DNA from: Sinohyriopsis cumingii
Taxonomy: Eukaryota > Mollusca > Bivalvia > Unionida > Unionidae
NCBI GenBank assembly: GCA_028554795.2
Contig: CM068832.1
Location: 90,591,427-90,655,426 of the forward strand
Direction: 5' to 3'
DNA: 64,000 nucleotides
Every line of letters begins with the position of its first letter. The stretch's first letter is position 1. The position numbers and the translations under genes were made by a program. Of the stretch, positions 56,901-62,480 are shown in pieces. The notes under the pieces were generated by a model. The model saw nothing but the letters and a program-made list of their open reading frames with translations, was not told the DNA's origin and made no database searches.

Positions 56901-59681
56901 GATCAGATATGTAATGGGACATAACAAAGACATAACCCCTACTGCTACACTGACCAATGACACACATTCTTCCCATATCATACTCCTACTGCTATACTGA
57001 CCAATGACACACATCCTTCCCATAACATACTCATACTGCTACACTGATCAATGACACACATCCTTCCCATAATATACTCATACTGCTATATTGACCAATG
57101 ACACACATCCTTCCCATAACATACTACTACTGCTACACTGACTAATGACACACAGCCTTCCCATAACATACTCATACTGCTACACTGACCAGTGACACAC
57201 AGCCTTCCCATAATATACTCCTACTGCTATACTGACCAATGACACACATCCTTCCCATAACATACTCCTACTGCTACACTGACCAATGACACACATCCTT
57301 CCCATAACATACTCCTACTGCTATATTGACCAATGACACACATTCTTCCCATAACATACTCATACTGCTACACTGACCAATGACACACAGCCTTCCCATA
57401 ATATACTCCTACTGCTATACTGACCAATGACACACATCCTTCCCACAATATACTCCTACTGCTACACTGACCAATGACACACATCCTTCCCATAATATAC
57501 TCATACTGCTATACTGACCAATGACACACATCCTTCCCATAACATACTACTACTGCTACACTGACCAATGACACACATCCTTCCCATAACAGACCAATGA
57601 TACACATCCTTCCCATGACAAAGACATACTGCTACTGCTACAATGACCAATGACACGTCCCTCTCATGACACAGTTAAAAAACAATCTTTAAAAACTTCA
57701 CTCCCAACATTTGAATAATAATGCTGATTTGCAATGTGGAGTTATCCTTGTGATGTTACCCAGACTTGAGTCACAAAACACATGGGGCAATACTTTGACA
57801 TACATTAAAACATATATGTCACTAATCTTTGATAGCGTCAATGAAACAAATTTCTGATATTGCATGACAGTAATAGTTTTGAGGTAAGTGATAAGGAATC
57901 TCAGGTCTACCTTTAATATATATTATGGTGAATGGAAAACTGTCTAACTATAAAGGAGCACTTTTTAACAATTAGCTAACAAAGAAAAGACTTATTTTAA
58001 CCTACCTTTTCTTCTGGGTATGATCTCCAGAGGATGCTAAAACAACAGAAAATTTCAGAAGATACGTACATTACACGAGAGACATCAAATGCAAAATAAA
58101 TTAATCTTTACATCATTATTTGTACAATAAAACATGGAGTGGGGCCAACCTGGCCAGTTTGTCAAAGTGTAGAAAGTGGGCTTATCACAAGACAATAAAT
58201 TTATTGTCTCATTACAAATACGATTTATTGAGACAGAAAATTCATCAAGTGCAAAAGACAACAACTAAATTATATTAACTGAAATAAAACTGCAATACAT
58301 GCAAAAATATAACTGTAGTGTATTGCTGAGCTTTTAATTTCATTTACATGGTGACTGTAGTCAATGCTGGAATTTGACGGTTATGCCTCCCATGACAAGA
58401 AAAATGTAACAGCTTATAAGGGGTAAAGATCATCAATTTAAACAATCTGATCTTTGATTTATTGAAACAAAAAATTTCATGAATTATCATGAAAAAAGCC
58501 GACTTTCAAATAAATGTATGAAATGCATAAGATTAGTACGAAAAACATGGAATTTAAAATAAACTCATTAAATCTATTAGGAATATCACAAAAAATATAG
58601 ACTTAGAAATAAATTCAGGACATCCATTAGAAATATCAGGAAAAATAAAGACTTTCAAACAAATTCATTAAATAAATTAGGATTATCATGAAAAATATAT
58701 TTTCATATAAATTCTCGACATTAATTAGGATTATCGTGAAATTACAGACTTTCAAATAAAATCATGAACTGCATTAGGATTTAGTTTCATTTTCAGTTAA
58801 TATTCATTATTCTGCATTCTTTGTTTTGCATCTGTGCTGTTTTCTTCAAAATGTATTCATCATTTCATTTGTATTCATTCTGCATTCTGTTTGTATTAAT
58901 TTTTCCATTCTGTGTCTGTTTTCATTCTGTATTCTGTATGTATTCATTCCGCATTCCATTTATTCATTTCACTGTTAAAATTAGCCATATCAAGGTTTAT
59001 ACAAAATCTTTCAGAACTTAAAAATGTTTATTTAGTAGCAGGAAACTTCATAGAAGACAAACCATTACTTCTAAGTTTTTTGTAAAATAAATTCTATTAA
59101 AACTCTACTTAAGAAAAAACTGCATATTTGCTCAGAATTTCTGATATCCAATGATACCTGTAACCAGTAATGTATTTGGAAGTATATAAATAATCTTTCA
59201 CCCATCACCATTCTTTTCTAAAATATATTTTTAAAAAACTTTTGAAAGGAAAATCTCTACAGCAGATGAACTTATTGAAATTACATTGTCCTTTATATCC
59301 ATGTACAAATCAAAACCACTGAATCTGTATCACATAAAAATACTTTTTTTTATAAAGAAAGCTACATAACATTTTAAACATTTTAATTTGTCTTTACCAG
59401 TAGGAAATAACACATACAACTACCATACAAAAATTTACCTTCATTTAGATAATAACACATACAACTACCATACAAAAATTTACCTTCATTTAGATAATAA
59501 CACATACAACTACCATACAAAAATTTACCTTCATTTAGATAATAACACATACAACTACCATACAAAAATTTACCTTCATTTAGATAATAACACATAAAAT
59601 TGCTGTACATAAACTTACCTTCATTAATGGACGAGCTCGAAAATGGAACAGGCTGGATGGTAACAGGTACTGTATTGCTCT
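17008..59681 (-). CDS. MRPS9: MRPS9, mitochondrial ribosomal protein uS9m (C-terminal 292 residues)
   Basis: uS9m is a component of the mitochondrial small ribosomal subunit, the homologue of bacterial S9, whose C-terminal tail reaches the P-site tRNA. Eleven exons join in phase: 59681-59619, 58036-58006, 53660-53581, 50468-50377, 46263-46188, 44691-44566, 39643-39601, 34610-34505, 28972-28803, 18792-18714, 17020-17008 (879 nt with stop). The mitochondria-specific N-terminal part shows [12 protein letters not shown] and [13 protein letters not shown]. The S9 fold shows [42 protein letters not shown] and a tail [20 protein letters not shown] ending in the canonical W-K-K-R stop. Animal MRPS9 is near 400 residues, so about 100 N-terminal residues including the mitochondrial presequence lie to the right. 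No frameshift or missing key residue: the gene looks functional. Introns carry DIRS elements, SINEs and minisatellites. Confidence 0.96.
17021..17517. other. MRPS9 last intron, no feature seen
   Basis: A+T-rich intron sequence. The frame 17163-17384 (+) has no support and is on the antisense strand of the gene. Confidence 0.5.
17518..18145. mobile_element. TTAA-flanked MITE, piggyBac-like
   Basis: About 628 bp bounded by 15-bp exact inverted repeats: ttaacacattaaccc at 17518-17532 and gggttaatgtgttaa at 18131-18145. Both ends carry TTAA, the target used by piggyBac-type transposons, and the next bases are CCC. No transposase is inside; the 105-codon frame at 17690-18007 is not recognisable. 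Superfamily call is an inference from TTAA and short TIRs. Confidence 0.6.
18146..18713. other. MRPS9 last intron, no feature seen
   Basis: Unique A+T-rich intron sequence between the MITE and the penultimate exon. Confidence 0.5.
18714..18792 (-). CDS. MRPS9: MRPS9 penultimate exon (S9 C-terminal tail)
   Basis: 79 bp, acceptor tttatcacag, donor ATG|gtatga. With G from the previous exon it reads [20 protein letters not shown] followed by ARRKYT-W. This is the S9 signature tail (DPR..ERKK.GQ.GAR). A competing frame over the same bases also stays open but is not S9. Confidence 0.96.
18885..19635 (-). mobile_element. DIRS-like element, family 2, truncated 3' end
   Basis: 18885-19135 is a terminal repeat (caatcataataccttaggag, then ggctaaaa and gtggcagttagagtgatctc words) whose inverted counterpart is at 32880-33150. 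About 19110-19200 looks like an internal complementary region: a degenerate inverse of the outer end followed by caaatacattacccaatcat, the same layout as in the 20.2-kb element. Next, about 19630-19374 on the minus strand, comes a decayed C-terminus of a tyrosine recombinase; [15 protein letters not shown] and ITPAVEW line up with [15 protein letters not shown] and ITEAVGW of the neighbouring element. A frameshift follows the tryptophan. The rest of the element is missing. Confidence 0.6.
19640..20080. repeat. ~50-bp minisatellite, about 8 copies
   Basis: Units share ggcctgca.agttaaattacc and gtaaacatgaagcc; landmark positions 19695, 19744, 19795, 19845 and 19893 give 48-51 bp spacing. It fills the gap between the two DIRS elements. 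Confidence 0.85.
20197..20357. repeat. DIRS inverted terminal repeat, 3' side
   Basis: About 161 bp, near-identical to the reverse complement of 26092-26252. Starts gatcacattaacgttaggg and includes ctcatatagaccaaagggca. Outside it, 20151-20196 is a unique terminal extension. Confidence 0.92.
20418..20510. repeat. DIRS internal complementary region
   Basis: 20418-20473 is the near-exact reverse complement of the element's 3' outer end (20151-20206). 20470-20510 is the reverse complement of its 5' outer end (about 26238-26275). The two halves overlap by tttc (20470-20473), equal to the gaaa where both outer ends stop matching. This is the arrangement known from DIRS1, where the region templates joining of the two ends into a circle. 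Confidence 0.85.
20753..21765 (-). pseudogene. DIRS tyrosine recombinase, disrupted
   Basis: N-terminal SAM-like core-binding part at 21765-21508 ([20 protein letters not shown]). The catalytic part at 21362-20892 has GERVNAL, carrying the first conserved arginine, and AHEISAIS, where the usual H-x-x-R motif has serine in place of arginine. A TGA follows NVSI; beyond it the frame continues with [10 protein letters not shown] and FYLRD, which holds the expected nucleophilic tyrosine, and ends at 20753. A frameshift separates the N-terminal and catalytic parts. The enzyme would cut and rejoin DNA to insert the circular element; this copy is inactive. Confidence 0.85.
21790..22938 (-). pseudogene. 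DIRS RNase H and connecting region, frameshifted
   Basis: RNase H in 22556-22149: [17 protein letters not shown], a [15 protein letters not shown] block and [17 protein letters not shown], with the acidic catalytic residues E (LLEMRA) and D (MSDNS) in place. Upstream frame 22938-22570 shows the linker (YLRLGW) joined to it by a frameshift. Downstream, a shifted frame (22052 onward) has [14 protein letters not shown] and [12 protein letters not shown], typical of DIRS RT/RNase H C-termini. The domain removes the RNA template during replication. Confidence 0.85.
22957..23632 (-). pseudogene. DIRS reverse transcriptase domain
   Basis: Finger and palm motifs in order: [36 protein letters not shown] (first catalytic aspartate), [19 protein letters not shown] and AVYLDDILQ (YLDD active site). 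These are intact within one open frame, but the frame breaks before RNase H, so no complete polyprotein is possible. The F/P-rich RT with YLDD and 'PFGLN.SPW.F' is typical of DIRS/Ngaro-like elements. Confidence 0.9.
23934..25766 (-). pseudogene. DIRS gag-like ORF1, frameshifted
   Basis: Three overlapping frames. 25766-25398 has a cysteine cluster CIVCTKC...CSVCNTW, probably a zinc-binding N-terminus. 25210-24281 (about 310 codons) is proline-, serine- and glutamine-rich in its first half and has [20 protein letters not shown] in its second. 24182-23934 gives [20 protein letters not shown] and [12 protein letters not shown]. This order resembles ORF1 of animal DIRS elements, thought to be a structural, nucleic-acid-binding protein. 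Exact function is an inference. Confidence 0.7.
26092..26252. repeat. DIRS inverted terminal repeat, 5' side
   Basis: Mirror copy of 20197-20357 with a few mismatches; 26253-26275 is the outer extension that matches the internal complementary region. Confidence 0.92.
26290..26425. repeat. ~43-bp tandem repeat, 3 copies
   Basis: aaatactgttgattcatttt recurs three times with decay, immediately beside the DIRS 5' end. Confidence 0.75.
26426..27185. other. MRPS9 intron, weak old repeats only
   Basis: Phrases such as ccctgaccccacaatcagtg and tggagtcaaggaaa resemble the diverged satellite at 38920-39440. No exon seen. Confidence 0.45.
27190..27369 (-). mobile_element. tRNA-derived SINE, type B, copy 1 (truncated)
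   Basis: On the minus strand the head at 27369 reads ctaccgcttcggtagcctag, then tggttagagcatc (A box) and gatttgatccccgg (B box). The 3' part is cut short. Its head runs straight into the 27-bp array. Confidence 0.8.
27370..27771. repeat. 27-bp minisatellite, block 1
   Basis: About 15 copies of gaagacccagatctgctggg + taaccat. Divisible by three, hence spurious frames on both strands. Ends at a (TG)n tract. Confidence 0.92.
27772..28053 (-). mobile_element. SINE type B, copy 2, with (TG)n tail
   Basis: Full-length type B: (TG)n at 27772-27793 is the 3' tail, the tRNA-like head lies at 28053. Identical junction to copy 1 (head followed by tagccatgaagagccaaatc), so SINE plus array were duplicated together. 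Confidence 0.85.
28054..28745. repeat. 27-bp minisatellite, block 2
   Basis: About 25 copies of the same unit as block 1. It ends 57 bp from the donor of the MRPS9 exon at 28803. Confidence 0.92.
28803..28972 (-). CDS. MRPS9: MRPS9 exon, S9 core
   Basis: 170 bp, acceptor cattccag, donor ATAG|gtaata. Gives [20 protein letters not shown] then [20 protein letters not shown] and ALLTFVD. The G-G-G-x-x-G-Q-x-G-A-I-R motif is the S9 family signature. Confidence 0.97.
29274..29640 (-). mobile_element. SINE type B, copy 3, with inverted head fragment
   Basis: Type B from the (TG)-rich tail at 29274 to the head near 29575. It is followed at about 29577-29625 by an opposite-strand fragment of the same tRNA-like head (ggtcatgggttcaaaccccg), giving a head-to-head inverted pair. 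Confidence 0.75.
29641..30289. other. MRPS9 intron, no feature seen
   Basis: Unique A+T-rich intron sequence on both strands. Confidence 0.5.
30378..30623 (-). mobile_element. SINE type A, copy 4
   Basis: Minus orientation, tail (CAA)n-like at 30378, tRNA-like head at 30623. Left flank actccaaaag and right flank cctccaaaag suggest a target duplication. Confidence 0.8.
30638..30951 (-). mobile_element. SINE type B, copy 4
   Basis: Flanked by exact 14-bp duplications tcctccaaaagtgt at 30624-30637 and 30952-30965. B box ggtttcgaacccacgacctc is visible on the plus strand; the head is at 30951. Confidence 0.9.
30966..31937 (-). mobile_element. Truncated non-LTR retrotransposon (LINE) joined to a SINE A fragment
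   Basis: Minus strand. 31856-31167 encodes the end of a LINE reverse transcriptase: [48 protein letters not shown] and LCTLHWLSI, then after one in-frame stop [20 protein letters not shown]. This C-terminal block is typical of CR1/L2/Jockey-group LINEs in animals. The 3' end has taaagcgcttagagc and ctatacaaagtcc, then a (CAA)n tail. The 5' side joins at about 31838 to the 3' part of a type A SINE (31829-31937). The whole unit is flanked by tcctccaaaagtgt at 30952-30965 and 31938-31951. The catalytic palm is missing. Confidence 0.85.
31968..33185 (-). mobile_element. DIRS-like family 2, degraded 5' end
   Basis: 32880-33150 is the reverse complement of the terminal repeat at 18885-19135 (shared ttaggagaac, ggctaaaa, tggcagttaga, gtgatctcccctt, tcagttacta). 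Inward, about 32100-32760 has no intact frame and probably is decayed gag-like sequence. An MRPS9 exon (28803-28972) lies between the two family 2 fragments, so they cannot be one element. Confidence 0.5.
33186..34504. other. MRPS9 intron, no feature seen
   Basis: A+T-rich unique sequence; no exon, array or known element recognised. Short frames at 33202-33405 (+) and 33686-33468 (-) are unsupported. Confidence 0.5.
34505..34610 (-). CDS. MRPS9: MRPS9 exon, start of S9 domain
   Basis: 106 bp, acceptor atctcctccag, donor CACAG|gtaccg. Reads (G)[18 protein letters not shown] then [17 protein letters not shown]-x-R-K-x-A and G-S-G-x-I-x-I-N-G are the opening motifs of the S9 fold. Confidence 0.97.
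34740..35310. repeat. 22-bp minisatellite
   Basis: About 24 copies of agtaatagacttatttgcaa + tt with frequent substitutions. Confidence 0.88.
35655..38885 (-). mobile_element. DIRS element copy 2, degraded and internally deleted
   Basis: Same family as 20151-26275. Left part aligns from tttctccttcaaat.gttcccc; the recombinase C-terminus remains at 36283-36002 ([30 protein letters not shown]), with the H/D-x-I-R arginine and no stop after NVSI. RT and RNase H are almost gone, replaced by short scraps at about 36300-36540. Gag-related sequence at about 36720-37600 contains internal duplications, and a (gcatttcatgcatttagttg) block occurs three times between 37740 and 38400. Right terminal repeat at about 38720-38880; left terminal repeat is absent. 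A SINE A sits inside. Confidence 0.8.
38101..38343 (+). mobile_element. SINE type A, copy 1
   Basis: Head ggggccccaagtggccgagt followed by ggtctaaagcg (A box of a Leu/Ser-type tRNA), B-box-like aggttcaagtctcgg, body ending gctgaaaaatggcgttaaat and a caacaccaacacc tail. Flanks share atttcata, a likely target duplication, inside DIRS copy 2. Confidence 0.88.
38920..39440. repeat. Diverged satellite, unit about 130-140 bp
   Basis: Four old copies marked by ccctgaactttgaccaattg, catttgaccccaaaatcat, ccttttgaccccataatcat and cctgaccctgatattgac, each followed by a cttcttt... block. Similar 'gacctttgaccccaaaatca' satellites are, to my recollection, common in molluscs. Confidence 0.65.
39601..39643 (-). 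CDS. MRPS9: MRPS9 43-bp exon
   Basis: Acceptor tttctttcag, then [14 protein letters not shown] plus G of the next codon. The donor is G|gtctgt, weaker than the others. Phase 0 in, phase 1 out; both fit the neighbours exactly. Corresponds to the linker just before GKRKTA. Confidence 0.9.
39880..40275. repeat. ~34-bp minisatellite
   Basis: About 10 degenerate copies of a unit like cataactcaatataaggtgg + cctcacttgtaa. Directly abuts repeat family X copy 2. Confidence 0.8.
40280..40700 (+). repeat. Interspersed repeat family X, copy 2
   Basis: Shares with copies 1 and 3 the series ctgaatgctcatgatcaaac, tccttgatgcaaccttatgt, gtgtggagaaa and gactagttcccatacttcca. The minus-strand frame 40569-40291 (92 codons) is not conserved in the other copies, so coding is doubtful. 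Confidence 0.75.
41150..43368. repeat. 28-bp minisatellite, about 78 copies
   Basis: The largest array here (2.2 kb). Unit: aagtatgatgacagtggtca + tccccatt, with a 23-bp-type variant (ggagtagtcatcctcattaa) interspersed in blocks in the right third. Lies in an MRPS9 intron between two family X copies. Confidence 0.95.
43570..44045 (+). repeat. Interspersed repeat family X, copy 3
   Basis: Longest copy, with the words of both copy 1 (tattataagctctc, tcatggcc) and copy 2 (ttctagactggttcccattc). It starts about 200 bp after the 28-bp array and is followed by another array. Confidence 0.75.
44070..44510. repeat. ~42-bp minisatellite
   Basis: About 10 uneven copies built on attagtgaacaaaacatgta and ttctactgaaagacagcact. 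Ends about 55 bp from the donor of the next MRPS9 exon. Confidence 0.82.
44566..44691 (-). CDS. MRPS9: MRPS9 126-bp exon
   Basis: Acceptor ttttacag, donor AAAG|gtgagc, 42 whole codons: [20 protein letters not shown] then [13 protein letters not shown]. Matches the helical mitochondria-specific region before the S9 domain. Confidence 0.95.
45055..45870. repeat. 32-bp minisatellite
   Basis: About 25 copies of tactgtaataacaatatgaa + gtatgtctattt. Two unit variants (aacaatatga and aacaatacaa) recur in the same order, pointing to amplification of multi-unit blocks. Confidence 0.92.
45893..46105. repeat. 35-bp tandem repeat, 6 near-identical copies
   Basis: Unit actcatcaagatactgtcag + aaatgtcaacattaa. 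Copies are almost without substitutions, so this is one of the youngest arrays. It ends 82 bp from the next MRPS9 donor. Confidence 0.95.
46188..46263 (-). CDS. MRPS9: MRPS9 76-bp exon
   Basis: Acceptor tttatctttaag, donor GAT|gtatgt. G completes the split codon, then [20 protein letters not shown] and ISEQD. Joins to YARL in the next exon (…D-Y…), as in the vertebrate protein. Confidence 0.94.
46264..48015. other. MRPS9 intron; one coding-like frame
   Basis: Mostly unique A+T-rich sequence. A minus-strand frame at 47272-47027 (81 codons, with [20 protein letters not shown]) looks protein-like but lacks a recognisable family or splice context; it may be a transposon scrap. Confidence 0.4.
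48020..48320. repeat. Complex tandem repeat, units about 40-77 bp
   Basis: aaatgcttcatttgcatgat-like words recur five times, alternating with a ccacatacatgtttaaa block in the later copies, giving a higher-order unit of about 76 bp. Confidence 0.75.
48321..49525. other. MRPS9 intron, no feature seen
   Basis: Unique A+T-rich sequence. A small palindrome, caggtgaatcacacctg, lies near 49278 and resembles the one at 10019. Confidence 0.5.
49530..50090. repeat. ~50-60-bp minisatellite, about 10 copies
   Basis: Units share gtgaagtgctttaaatatga and atgccctgtgtaatgcaca with much length variation. Confidence 0.8.
50377..50468 (-). CDS. MRPS9: MRPS9 92-bp exon
   Basis: Acceptor ctctgctacag, donor AAT|gttagt. 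Reads [20 protein letters not shown] then [10 protein letters not shown] and AT of the next codon (completed to Met). Matches the 'LE..Q.H' helix of vertebrate MRPS9. Confidence 0.9.
50469..51700. other. MRPS9 intron; 63-bp duplication only
   Basis: 51342-51467 holds two copies of a 63-bp unit (cataatgcatataatggcta...). This opens a spurious plus-strand frame at 51156-51554. Nothing else seen. Confidence 0.55.
51713..51958 (-). mobile_element. SINE type A, copy 3
   Basis: Full length, minus strand, (CAA)n tail at 51713 and ggggcccc head at 51951-51958. Flanked by gcatgggaactg on both sides, an exact 12-bp target duplication, so a recent insertion. Confidence 0.93.
51960..52615. other. MRPS9 intron, no feature seen
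   Basis: A+T-rich unique sequence, no exon or repeat array recognised on either strand. Confidence 0.5.
52621..52942 (-). mobile_element. SINE type B, copy 5 (full length)
   Basis: Minus strand: head ccgctctggtggcctagtgg then ttagagtatc (A box), gtgggttcgaaccctggcc (B box), 3' (CA)n tail. Flanks share tatatgataatgt, a 13-bp target duplication. Best reference copy for this family. Confidence 0.92.
53325..53430 (-). mobile_element. SINE type C body fragment
   Basis: Shares tttaaaca.attatt..ctatatcatgcag and ggggctaagt with 12790-12880. No tRNA head remains. Confidence 0.5.
53581..53660 (-). CDS. MRPS9: MRPS9 80-bp exon
   Basis: Acceptor ctgtttcag, donor TAT|gtaagt. Reads [20 protein letters not shown] then YYEIVY. 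D-G-R-P-x-H-x-L-F-Y-T is highly conserved in animal MRPS9. Confidence 0.96.
53904..53980. repeat. (TA)n(CA)n microsatellite
   Basis: About 28 TA dinucleotides followed by about 10 CA, expanded inside the terminal repeat of DIRS copy 3 at the 'ctcatatagac' site. Likely highly variable. Confidence 0.97.
54185..55652 (-). mobile_element. hAT-like DNA transposon relic nested in DIRS copy 3
   Basis: Bounded by 13-bp exact inverted repeats atacatgccaacc (54185-54197) and ggttggcatgtat (55640-55652). Flanks ccattaaa and gcattaat agree at six of eight positions, as expected for an old 8-bp hAT duplication. Minus-strand transposase scraps: 54826-54563 with [15 protein letters not shown] and [20 protein letters not shown] (RNase H-like D block), and 54413-54180 with [20 protein letters not shown] (the C-x-C-H block). 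Several frameshifts; dead. Confidence 0.75.
56632..56879 (+). mobile_element. SINE type A, copy 2
   Basis: Head gggccccaagtggccgagtt, B-box-like gggttcaagtctagg, tail (caa)n. Flanked by acttataggtcc and acttataggccc, a 12-bp target duplication with one change, inside DIRS copy 3. Confidence 0.92.
56925..57665. repeat. 47-bp minisatellite, about 15 copies
   Basis: Unit ccttcccataacatactcct + actgctacactgaccaatga + cacacat. Starts at the end of DIRS copy 3. Confidence 0.93.
58006..58036 (-). CDS. MRPS9: MRPS9 31-bp micro-exon
   Basis: Acceptor tgttttag, [10 protein letters not shown] plus G, donor AAAG|gtaggt. It supplies the conserved H-P-x-x-I-x-P-R element between ARPLMK and the next exon, with both phases matching; without it the frame would break. 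Confidence 0.92.
58400..58790. repeat. ~50-bp minisatellite, 7-8 copies
   Basis: Units share cattaggaatatcagaaaaa and agactttcaaataaattcat, with strong decay. Confidence 0.8.
58830..58975. repeat. Imperfect cattctgtattc-rich repeat
   Basis: Short irregular repetition of tattcattctgcattctgtt; produces the unsupported frame 58821-59021. Confidence 0.65.
59407..59618. repeat. 45-bp tandem repeat carrying splice-donor copies
   Basis: Four full units plus a partial one running up to the MRPS9 exon end. On the minus strand each unit contains atgaaggtaaat; the gt positions (59573, 59528, 59483, 59438) are spaced exactly 45 bp from the real donor at 59618 (atgaag|gtaagt). The array thus includes the exon-intron junction as its first unit. 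Confidence 0.95.
59619..59681 (-). CDS. MRPS9: MRPS9 63-bp exon (first in window)
   Basis: Acceptor cttgtttcag, 21 whole codons [21 protein letters not shown], donor AAG|gtaagt. Matches 'RAI.YL.PS.LF...ARP.MK'. The upstream exon should end in phase 0. Confidence 0.96.
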
Positions 59682-60054
59682 CTGAAACAAGAAAAATAAA
59701 TATTGAAGAAATGTGTGATTTCTTTCACTAAGTTTATTAATATTCCAAACAGGATCCTGCTCCCAATTTACATTTCCAGCAGTTCTTTTAGTAATGGCAT
59801 CAGGTAAATAGCCAAAGATTTCCAAAGACACAAAACTGCGCTATGAACAAGAAGAAGAAAGTGAAGGAATCACTATGAATCAAGTTATTCAAAACCTTTA
59901 TGTAGAATCAGTTCAACTTTGCACTTTTTTTCAAATTTAAGAAGTCCCAAAGCATTTAACAACGAATATGCATGCATTTACATAAAAACATTATGCGTAA
60001 CAATGTACTCATAATTTGCATAACTCTGTTCTTGCAGTATTAGTAATCCATATG

Positions 60055-60770
60055 CAGTACTATTAACTCTACTTCTAGCATGAATAACTCTGTACTCACA
60101 ACATGAGTAAATCTGTACTTGCATTGTGGGTAAAGTAACTGCAGATTGATTAACTTTGTACCTGCACTATGATTAACTCTTTAGTCACAGTACAAGTAAC
60201 TCTGCACTTGCAGTATGAGTAACTCTCTACCTGCAGTATGAGTAACTCTCTACTTGCAGTATGAGTAACTCTATCCTTGCAGTATGAGTAACTCTCTACT
60301 TGCAGTATGAGTAACTCTATCCTTGCAGTATGAGTAACTCTCTACTTGCAGTATGAGTAACTCTATCCTTGCAGTATGAGTAACTCTACTTGCAGTATGA
60401 GTAACTCTACTTGCAGTATGAGTAACTTTATCCTTGCAGTATGAGTAACTCTCTACTTGCAGTATGAGTAACTCTCTACTTGCAGTATGAGTAACTCTAT
60501 CCTTGCAGTATGAGTTAACTCTACTTGCAGTATAACTCTCTACTTGCAGTATAAGTAACTCTATCCTTGCAGTATGAGTACCTCTATCCTTGCAGTATGA
60601 GTAACTCTCTACTTGCAGTATGAGTAACTCTCTACTTGCAGTATGAGTAACTCTCTATTTGCAGTATAAGTAACTCTATCCTTGCAGTATGAGTAACTCT
60701 ATCCTTGCAGTATGAGTAACTCTCTACTTGCAGTATGAGTAACTCTATCCTTGCAGAATCATATTCTCAA
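60055..60770. repeat. 23-bp minisatellite, about 30 copies
   Basis: Unit ttgcagtatgagtaactcta + tcc, with tctactt variants alternating; well preserved from 60180 on. Confidence 0.93.
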
Positions 60771-62010
60771 TAAAATAGATGGCCAATGGCTGGGAAAAGA
60801 AACAGGCTTAGAAACAAGTTCAGAATATTATGTACTTGTGAAAAATGAGAGAGAAATTTGAAATATGAAAAAATTAACTGCAGAACAGAACACTAAAATT
60901 GCAACATTTTTCCATACTACTTAAAAGATATGTAAATCGTATACTGAGCAAAGATACTGTGCTGCAAAAAATGCACTTTAAGAGAAAAAAATGCCCTAAT
61001 TCTGTTCTTCTTTTGTGGAGAATTTGCCTTTTCTTGTAGTGGTTACTATAATTGTGTTCTGCAGCACAAAAGCAAGTTTCTTAGAACAAGTCCTTAATAT
61101 GAGATGGAGGATATGAAGTCAACCAATGTATTCTTTATTCATCTAAACATAAATTTAGGCTGCATTGTAATATTTCTATGTCACCTTTACATGTTACTAG
61201 GCATAAAGCTGTTTTACAATCATATGGTACCTTTAGATAATTTCACATCAAATTAAAGTTCTGAACTCTTCTTTGCAACATATTTGCCAGGCAAACCTAA
61301 GTCAACAAACTAGAATAATGAACACTACTAAAACCTCTATTCCCTTTTCAATAAGAAAGCATAAAATTGAATGTCATACCAAAACAAAATTGGTTTGCCA
61401 AAAGTAAAATTACCAAAAAAGTCATTTAGAATTTCACACCAGACCATAACCCCAAGCACACTCAAACAGACAAAAGCTTGGACCCTGTGTTCAATGTAAG
61501 CAATTCAATGCACAAAATTCATGTATCCACCATTAACAGCATTACTGCCATCTATACATCCAGAATAAATATTCAACATATCCATCACTATGAAAATTGA
61601 ATGGTCTAAAGATGCACATTATGCTGAAGAATCAAAATATTTATTATACATAAAATGCATTGGCAATCTTTTGTAAGATCAAGATGGCTTCCAATAAGGA
61701 AAAGGGTAAAATGATAGTTCCAATCCAGTAACATATATTATGTATATGAATGGAATGAGGGGAAAAATTCCTAAAAGCATATGTTTCTACCTTGGATTGG
61801 GGTATTTCAACATAAAAATTCTGGGGCCACCAGTGGAAATAGAGGTCATAAGGTAACCCTAATTAATACTGCAAAATCATTCTTGCATGCCTAATTTACC
61901 CTAAATGGCATTTGCTTGATGTGCATTTAGAAATATTAACCCGAGGACATTGAATAAATGTATTAAATATTTTCTAAAGACAATATCAGCTAATGTATAA
62001 CAGCAGAACT
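60771..62010. other. MRPS9 intron, no feature seen
   Basis: Unique A+T-rich sequence without exon-like or repeat structure that I can support. Confidence 0.5.
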
Positions 62011-62014
62011 AAAA

Positions 62015-62240
62015 TGTTAAGATTTCAATTCCATTCTAGCTCAGTGCAAGCAATGGTCCACCATGCTGAACATTCCTTGGACAGGGCAGACTATTATTCC
62101 ATAGAGCTAAACCATATGCCACACTACAGTATGCATATAATGTTATCTTTGATGAATTTCCAAGACAGGACAGACTATTCAAAAGAGTCAAACTGTATGC
62201 CATGCTAACAGTGTGCATATAATGTTATCTTTACTGACTG
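62015..62240. repeat. ~85-bp duplication, 2 copies
   Basis: gacagg.cagactatt, agtcaaac.gtatgcca and gcatataatgttatcttt recur about 85 bp apart. Confidence 0.75.
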
Positions 62241-62261
62241 TAGCCCTGGAACCAATCTTGA

Positions 62262-62480
62262 TAATAACCTGTAAGAACCCTGAATAAATGTCATCTGGGC
62301 ATATAAAAGGTTAGCTAATACCTACTGGTAAGAACCCTGAATAAATGCCATCTGGGCACATGCAAGATTAGCTAATACCAACTGGTAAGAACCCTGAATA
62401 AATGCCATCTGGGCACATACAAGGTTAGCTAATACTGACTGGTAAGAACCCTGAATAAATGCCATCTGGGCACATACACC
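62262..62480. repeat. 57-bp tandem repeat, 4 copies
   Basis: Unit starts aaccctgaataaatgccatc and ends gactggtaag; high identity between copies. Confidence 0.93.

Larger units (their letters stand above)
53785..56925 (-). mobile_element. DIRS element copy 3, degraded, with nested insertions
   Basis: Same family as 20151-26275. 53785-54182 keeps the 3' terminal repeat and internal complementary region (gatcacattaacattagg..., then the inverse gtgatcaggtatgtattcta and ttcttctttaaatacattcc). The element resumes at 55653 after a DNA transposon and runs, much decayed, past a SINE A2 to a gag-like scrap (cttataggcccgaaatctat) ending about 56925. No usable frame remains. Confidence 0.75.

Noticed and set aside
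59388..59610. Repeat-protein frames on both strands at 59.4 kb
   Set aside because: They are translations of the 45-bp intronic array.
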